Assembly: GCA_030267565.1 (NCBI GenBank)
Contig: BRXU01000084.1
Span: 1-64,000 of the forward strand
Direction: 5' to 3'
Length of the DNA: 64,000 nt
Source of the DNA: Pleodorina starrii
Taxonomy: Eukaryota; Chlorophyta; Chlorophyceae; Chlamydomonadales; Volvocaceae
Part shown: positions 58,980-64,000 of the stretch, piece by piece
Position numbering within the stretch: the stretch's first letter is position 1
How the letters are laid out: the number at the start of each line of letters is the position of its first letter
Notes under the pieces: model-generated
Seen by the model: only the letters and a program-made list of their open reading frames with translations
The model's database searches: none
Told to the model about the DNA's origin: nothing
Made by a program: the position numbers and the translations under genes

Positions 58980-60410
58980 CTGCCTTAATACAATACCTAT
59001 GGCATGGTGTGATCAGATGCTGCGAACTTTACTCGTACGGCAGTGGCACGCGTTTCACCCCTTTGCACCCCTGTGCCTTTGCAGCTGAGGTGTGAAACCA
59101 GCCCAGCCCTCCTACACACGGTTATCGTCGGACCTAGGCCGGTAGACTTGGCACACAGCTGCATTAATACAATACCTAGGGCTTGGTGTGATCAGATGCT
59201 GCGAACTTTACTCGTACGGCAGTGGCACGCGTTTCGCCCCTTTGCACCCTGTGCCTTTGCAGCTGAGGTGTGAAACCAGCCAAGCCCTCCTACACACGGT
59301 TATCGTCGGACCTAGGCCGGTAGACTTGGCACACAGCTGCATTAATACAATCCCTAGGGCTTGGTGTGATCAGATGCTGCGAACTTTACTCGTACGGCAG
59401 TGGCACGCGTTTCACCCCTTTGCACCCTGTGCCTTTGCAGCAGAGGTGTGAAACCAGCCCGGCCCTCCTACACACGGTTATCGTCGGACCTAGGCCGGTA
59501 GACTTGGCACACAGCTGCCTTAATACAATACCTAGGGCATGGTGTGATCAGATGCTGCGAACTTTACTCGTACGGCAGTGGCACGCGGTTCGCCCCTTTG
59601 CACCCCTGTGCCTTTGCAGCTGGGGTGTGAAACCAGCCAAGCCCTCCTACACACGGTTATCGTCGGACCTAGGCCGGTAGACTTGGCACACAGCTGCCTT
59701 AATACAATACCTATGGCATGGTGTGATCAGATGCTGCGAACTTTACTCGTACGGCAGTGGCACGCGTTTCACCCCTTTGCACCCCTGTGCCTTTGCAGCT
59801 GAGGTGTGAAACCAGCCCAGCCCTCCTACACACGGTTATCGTCGGACCTAGGCCGGTAGACTTGGCACACAGCTGCATTAATACAATACCTAGGGCTTGG
59901 TGTGATCAGATGCTGCGAACTTTACTCGTACGGCAGTGGCACGCGTTTCGCCCCTTTGCACCCTGTGCCTTTGCAGCTGAGGTGTGAAACCAGCCAAGCC
60001 CTCCTACACACGGTTATCGTCGGACCTAGGCCGGTAGACTTGGCACACAGCTGCATTAATACAATCCCTAGGGCTTGGTGTGATCAGATGCTGCGAACTT
60101 TACTCGTACGGCAGTGGCACGCGTTTCACCCCTTTGCACCCTGTGCCTTTGCAGCAGAGGTGTGAAACCAGCCCGGCCCTCCTACACACGGTTATCGTCG
60201 GACCTAGGCCGGTAGACTTGGCACACAGCTGCCTTAATACAATACCTAGGGCATGGTGTGATCAGATGCTGCGAACTTTACTCGTACGGCAGTGGCACGC
60301 GGTTCGCCCCTTTGCACCCCTGTGCCTTTGCAGCTGGGGTGTGAAACCAGCCAAGCCCTCCTACACACGGTTATCGTCGGACCTAGGCCGGTAGACTTGG
60401 CACACAGCTG
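58980..60410 (+). repeat. Tandem pair of 714-bp higher-order repeats (4 monomers each)
   Basis: Monomers starting near 59043, 59188, 59366 and 59578 are repeated in the same order at 59757, 59902, 60080 and 60292. The displacement is 714 bp. The markers are CCTATGGCATGG, AATCCCTAGGG and the CGCGGTTCG monomer. Confidence 0.9.
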
Positions 60411-61557
60411 CCTTAATACAATACCTAGGGCTTGGTGTGATCAGATGCTGCGAACTTTACTCGTACGGCAGTGGCACGCGTTTCGCCCCTTTGCACCCTG
60501 TGCCTTTGCAGCAGAGGTGTGAAACCAGCCCAGCCCTCCTACACACGGTTATCGTCGGACCTAGGCCGGTAGACTTGGCACACAGCTGCATTAATACAAT
60601 ACCTAGGGCATGGTGTGATCAGATGCTGCGAACTTTACTCGTACGGCAGTGGCACGCGGTTCGCCCCTTTGCACCCCTGTGCCTTTGCAGCTGGGGTGTG
60701 AAACCAGCCAAGCCCTCCTACACACGGTTATCGTCGGACCTAGGCCGGTAGACTTGGCACACAGCTGCCTTAATACAATACCTAGGGCTTGGTGTGATCA
60801 GATGCTGCGAACTTTACTCGTACGGCAGTGGCACTCGGTTAGCCCCTTTGCACCCCTGTGCCTTTGCAGCAGAGGTGTGACACCAGCCCAGCCCTCCTAC
60901 ACACGGTTATCGTCGGACCTAGGCCGGTAGACTTGGCACACAGCTGCCTTAATACAATACCTAGGGCATGGTGTGATCAGATGCTGCGAACTTTACTCGT
61001 ACGGCAGTGGCACGCGGTTCGCCCCTTTTCACCCTTGTGCCTTTGCAGCTGAGGTGTGAAACCAGCCCAGCCCTCCTACACACGGTTATCGTCGGACCTA
61101 GGCCGGTAGACTTGGCACACAGCTGCCTTAATACAATACCTAGGGCTTGGTGTGATCAGATGCTGCGAACTTTACTCGTACGGCAGGGGCACGCGGTTCG
61201 CCCCTTTGCACCCCTGTGCCTTTGCAGCTGAGGTGTGAAACCAGCCAAGCCCTCCTACACACGGTTATCGTCGGACCTAGGCCGGTAGACTTGGCACACA
61301 GCTGCCTTAATACAATACCTAGGGCTTGGTGTGATCAGATGCTGCGAACTTTACTCGTACGGCAGTGGCACGCGTTTCGCCCCTTTGCACCCCTGTGCCT
61401 TTGCAGCTGAGGTGTGAAACCAGCCCAGCCCTCCTACACACGGTTATCGTCGGACCTAGGCCGGTAGACTTGGCACACAGCTGCCTTAATACAATACCTA
61501 GGGCTTGGTGTGATCAGATGCTGCGAACTTTACTCGTACGGCAGTGGCACGCGTTTC

Positions 61558-61920
61558 GCCCCTTTGCAGCTGAGGTGTGAAACCAGCCCAGCCCTCCTAC
61601 ACACGGTTATCGTCGGACCTAGGCCGGTAGACTTGGCACACAGCTGCCTTAATACAATACCTAGGGCTTGGTGTGATCAGATGCTGCGAACTTTACTCGT
61701 ACGGCAGTGGCACGCGGTTCGCCCCTTTGCACCCCTGTGCCTTTGCAGCTGAGGTGTTAAACCAGCCATACCCTCCTACACACGGTTATCGTCGGACCTA
61801 GGCCGGTAGACTTGGCACACAGCTGCATTAATACAATACCTAGGGCTTGGTGTGATCAGATGCTGCGAACTTTACTCGTACGGCAGTGGCACGCGTTTCG
61901 CCCCTTTGCAGCTGAGGTGT
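61558..61920 (+). repeat. Two short monomers with 16-bp deletion
   Basis: Junctions near 61568 and 61910 show CCCCTTTGCAGCTGAGG, the same deletion between CTTTGCA repeats as near 107 and 38524. They are separated by one full-length monomer, which itself has GTGTTAAACC and AGCCATACCC. Confidence 0.93.
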
Positions 61921-64000
61921 GAAACCAGCCCAGCCCTCCTACACACGGTTATCGTCGGACCTAGGCCGGTAGACTTGGCACACAGCTGCCTTAATACAAT
62001 ACCTAGGGCATGGTGTGATCAGATGCTGCGAACTTTACTCGTATGGCAGTGGCACGCGTTTCGCCCCTTTGCACCCCTGTGCCTTTGCAGCTGAGGTGTG
62101 AAACCAGCCCAGCCCTCCTACACACGGTTATCGTCGGACCTAGGCCGGTAGACTTGGCACACAGCTGCCTTAATACAATCCCTAGGGCTTGGTGTGATCA
62201 GATGCTGCGAACTTTACTCGTACGGCAGTGGCACGCGTTTCACCCCTTTGCACCCTGTGCCTTTGCAGCTGAGGTGTGAAACCAGCCCAGCCCTCCTACA
62301 CACGGTTATCGTCGGACCTAGGCCGGTAGACTTGGCACACAGCTGCCTTAATACAATACCTAGGGCTTGGTGTGATCAGATGCTGCGAACTTTACTCGTA
62401 CGGCAGTGGCACGCGTTTCACCCCTTTGCACCCTGTGCCTTTGCAGCTGAGGTGTGAAACCAGCCCAGCCCTCCTACACACGGTTATCGTCGGACCTAGG
62501 CCGGTAGACTTGGCACACAGCTGCCTTAATACAATCCCTAGGGCTTGGTGTGATCAGATGCTGCGAACTTTACTCGTACGGCAGTGGCACGCGTTTCACC
62601 CCTTTGCACCCTGTGCCTTTGCAGCTGAGGTGTGAAACCAGCCCAGCCCTCCTACACACGGTTATCGTCGGACCTAGGCCGGTAGACTTGGCACACAGCT
62701 GCCTTAATACAATACCTAGGGCTTGGTGTGATCAGATGCTGCGAACTTTACTCGTACGGCAGTGGCACGCGTTTCGCCCCTTTGCACCCTGTGCCTTTGC
62801 AGCAGAGGTGTGAAACCAGCCCGGCCCTCCTACACACGGTTATCGTCGGACCTAGGCCGGTAGACTTGGCACACAGCTGCCTTAATACAATACCTAGGGC
62901 ATGGTGTGATCAGATGCTGCGAACTTTACTCGTACGGCAGTGGCACGCGGTTCGCCCCTTTGCACCCCTGTGCCTTTGCAGCTGGGGTGTGAAACCAGCC
63001 AAGCCCTCCTACACACGGTTATCGTCGGACCTAGGCCGGTAGACTTGGCACACAGCTGCCTTAATACAATACCTAGGGCTTGGTGTGATCAGATGCTGCG
63101 AACTTTACTCGTACGGCAGTGGCACGCGTTTCGCCCCTTTGCACCCTGTGCCTTTGCAGCAGAGGTGTGAAACCAGCCCAGCCCTCCTACACACGGTTAT
63201 CGTCGGACCTAGGCCGGTAGACTTGGCACACAGCTGCCTTAATACAATACCTAGGGCATGGTGTGATCAGATGCTGCGAACTTTACTCGTACGGCAGTGG
63301 CACGCGGTTCGCCCCTTTGCACCCCTGTGCCTTTGCAGCTGAGGTGTGAAACCAGCCCAGCCCTCCTACACACGGTTATCGTCGGACCTAGGCCGGTAGA
63401 CTTGGCACCCAGCTGCCTTAATACAATACCTAGGGCATGGTGTGATCAGACGCGGCGAACTTTACTCGTACGGCAGTGGCACGCGTTTCGCCCCTTTGCA
63501 CCCCTGTGCCTTTGCAGCTGAGGTGTGAAACCAGCCCAGCCCTCCTACACACGGTTATCGTCGGACCTAGGCCGGTAGACTTGGCACACAGCTGCATTAA
63601 TACAATACCTAGGGCTTGGTGTGATCAGATGCTGCGAACTTTACTCGTACGGCAGTGGCACGCGTTTCGCCCCTTTGCACCCCTGTGCCTTTGCAGCTGA
63701 GGTGTGAAACCAGCCCAGCCCTCCTACACACGGTTATCGTCGGACCTAGGCCGGTAGACTTGGCACACAGCTGCCTTAATACAATACCTAGGGCTTGGTG
63801 TGATCAGATGCTGCGAACTTTACTCGTACGGCAGTGGCACGCGGTTAGCCCCTTTGCACCCCTGTGCCTTTGCAGCAGAGGTGTGAAACCAGCCCAGCCC
63901 TCCTACACACGGTTATCGTCGGACCTAGGCCGGTAGACTTGGCACACAGCTGCCTTAATACAATACCTAGGGCATGGTGTGATCAGATGCTGCGAACTTT

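Larger units (their letters stand above)
50071..64000 (+). repeat. 179-bp satellite tandem array, right block
   Basis: The same monomer and orientation as the left block, about 78 copies, running off the window end. The block has variants that I do not see in the left block: TTTCACCCC for TTTCGCCCC, CCTATGGCATGG for CCTAGGGCATGG, AATCCCTAGGG for AATACCTAGGG, AGCCCGGCCC for AGCCCAGCCC, CTCGTATGGC for CTCGTACGGC, and CTGAGATGTG for CTGAGGTGTG. The 178-bp form is frequent. No gene or RNA is embedded. Confidence 0.98.

Noticed and set aside
1..64000. CRISPR array
   Set aside because: The repeats are contiguous with no unique spacers, the unit is 179 bp, and the linked element is a eukaryotic retrotransposon.

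Overview
This is a eukaryotic, heterochromatin-like window with no ordinary host gene. About 52.7 kb of the 64 kb is one tandem satellite with a 179-bp monomer (a 178-bp form lacks one C). The array is interrupted once by a full-length-looking 11.3-kb non-LTR retrotransposon on the minus strand. The element's domain set is a cysteine protease, an APE-like endonuclease, RT, RNase H, a CCHC finger and a restriction-like endonuclease. That combination matches the Dualen/RandI clade described from Chlamydomonas, so a green (volvocine-type) alga is the best guess for the host. This rests on the element alone.

Layout. Positions 1-38776: satellite, roughly 217 head-to-tail monomers. It includes a very homogeneous start (1-6.9 kb), an indel-rich patch (about 6.9-9.9 kb) and a long zone with higher-order repeats, the clearest being two adjacent 3.22-kb, 18-monomer units at about 15.5-21.9 kb. 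Positions 38777-38789 and 50058-50070: a 13-bp target-site duplication carrying a base variant that I see in no other monomer. Positions 38790-50057: the retroelement. Positions 50071-64000: satellite again, about 78 monomers, with its own variants and nested higher-order duplications (20-, 9- and 4-monomer displacements).

Retroelement, 5' to 3' on the minus strand: a 28-nt leader; ORF1 (761 aa, a signal-peptide, sequon-rich, multipass membrane protein with a furin-like site, resembling an envelope glycoprotein in layout); ORF2 (Josephin-like cysteine protease, proline-rich linker, APE-like endonuclease); ORF3 (RT, a PCIF1-like methyltransferase-fold domain with an altered catalytic motif, RNase H, CCHC finger, PD-(D/E)xK-like endonuclease); a short 3' UTR with a 7-bp hairpin directly after the stop; and a (TAA)n-type tail. 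Each downstream frame is -1 to the previous one and overlaps it (130 nt and 58 nt). The catalytic Gln and Cys of the Josephin domain lie upstream of the first ATG of ORF2. Either ORF2 is reached by frameshifting or non-AUG initiation, or this copy carries indels.

Most noteworthy: the envelope-like ORF1 on a non-LTR element, the embedded PCIF1-like domain, two endonucleases of different origin in one element, and the -1/-1 frame architecture. Domain calls were made by eye from motifs and need profile searches.
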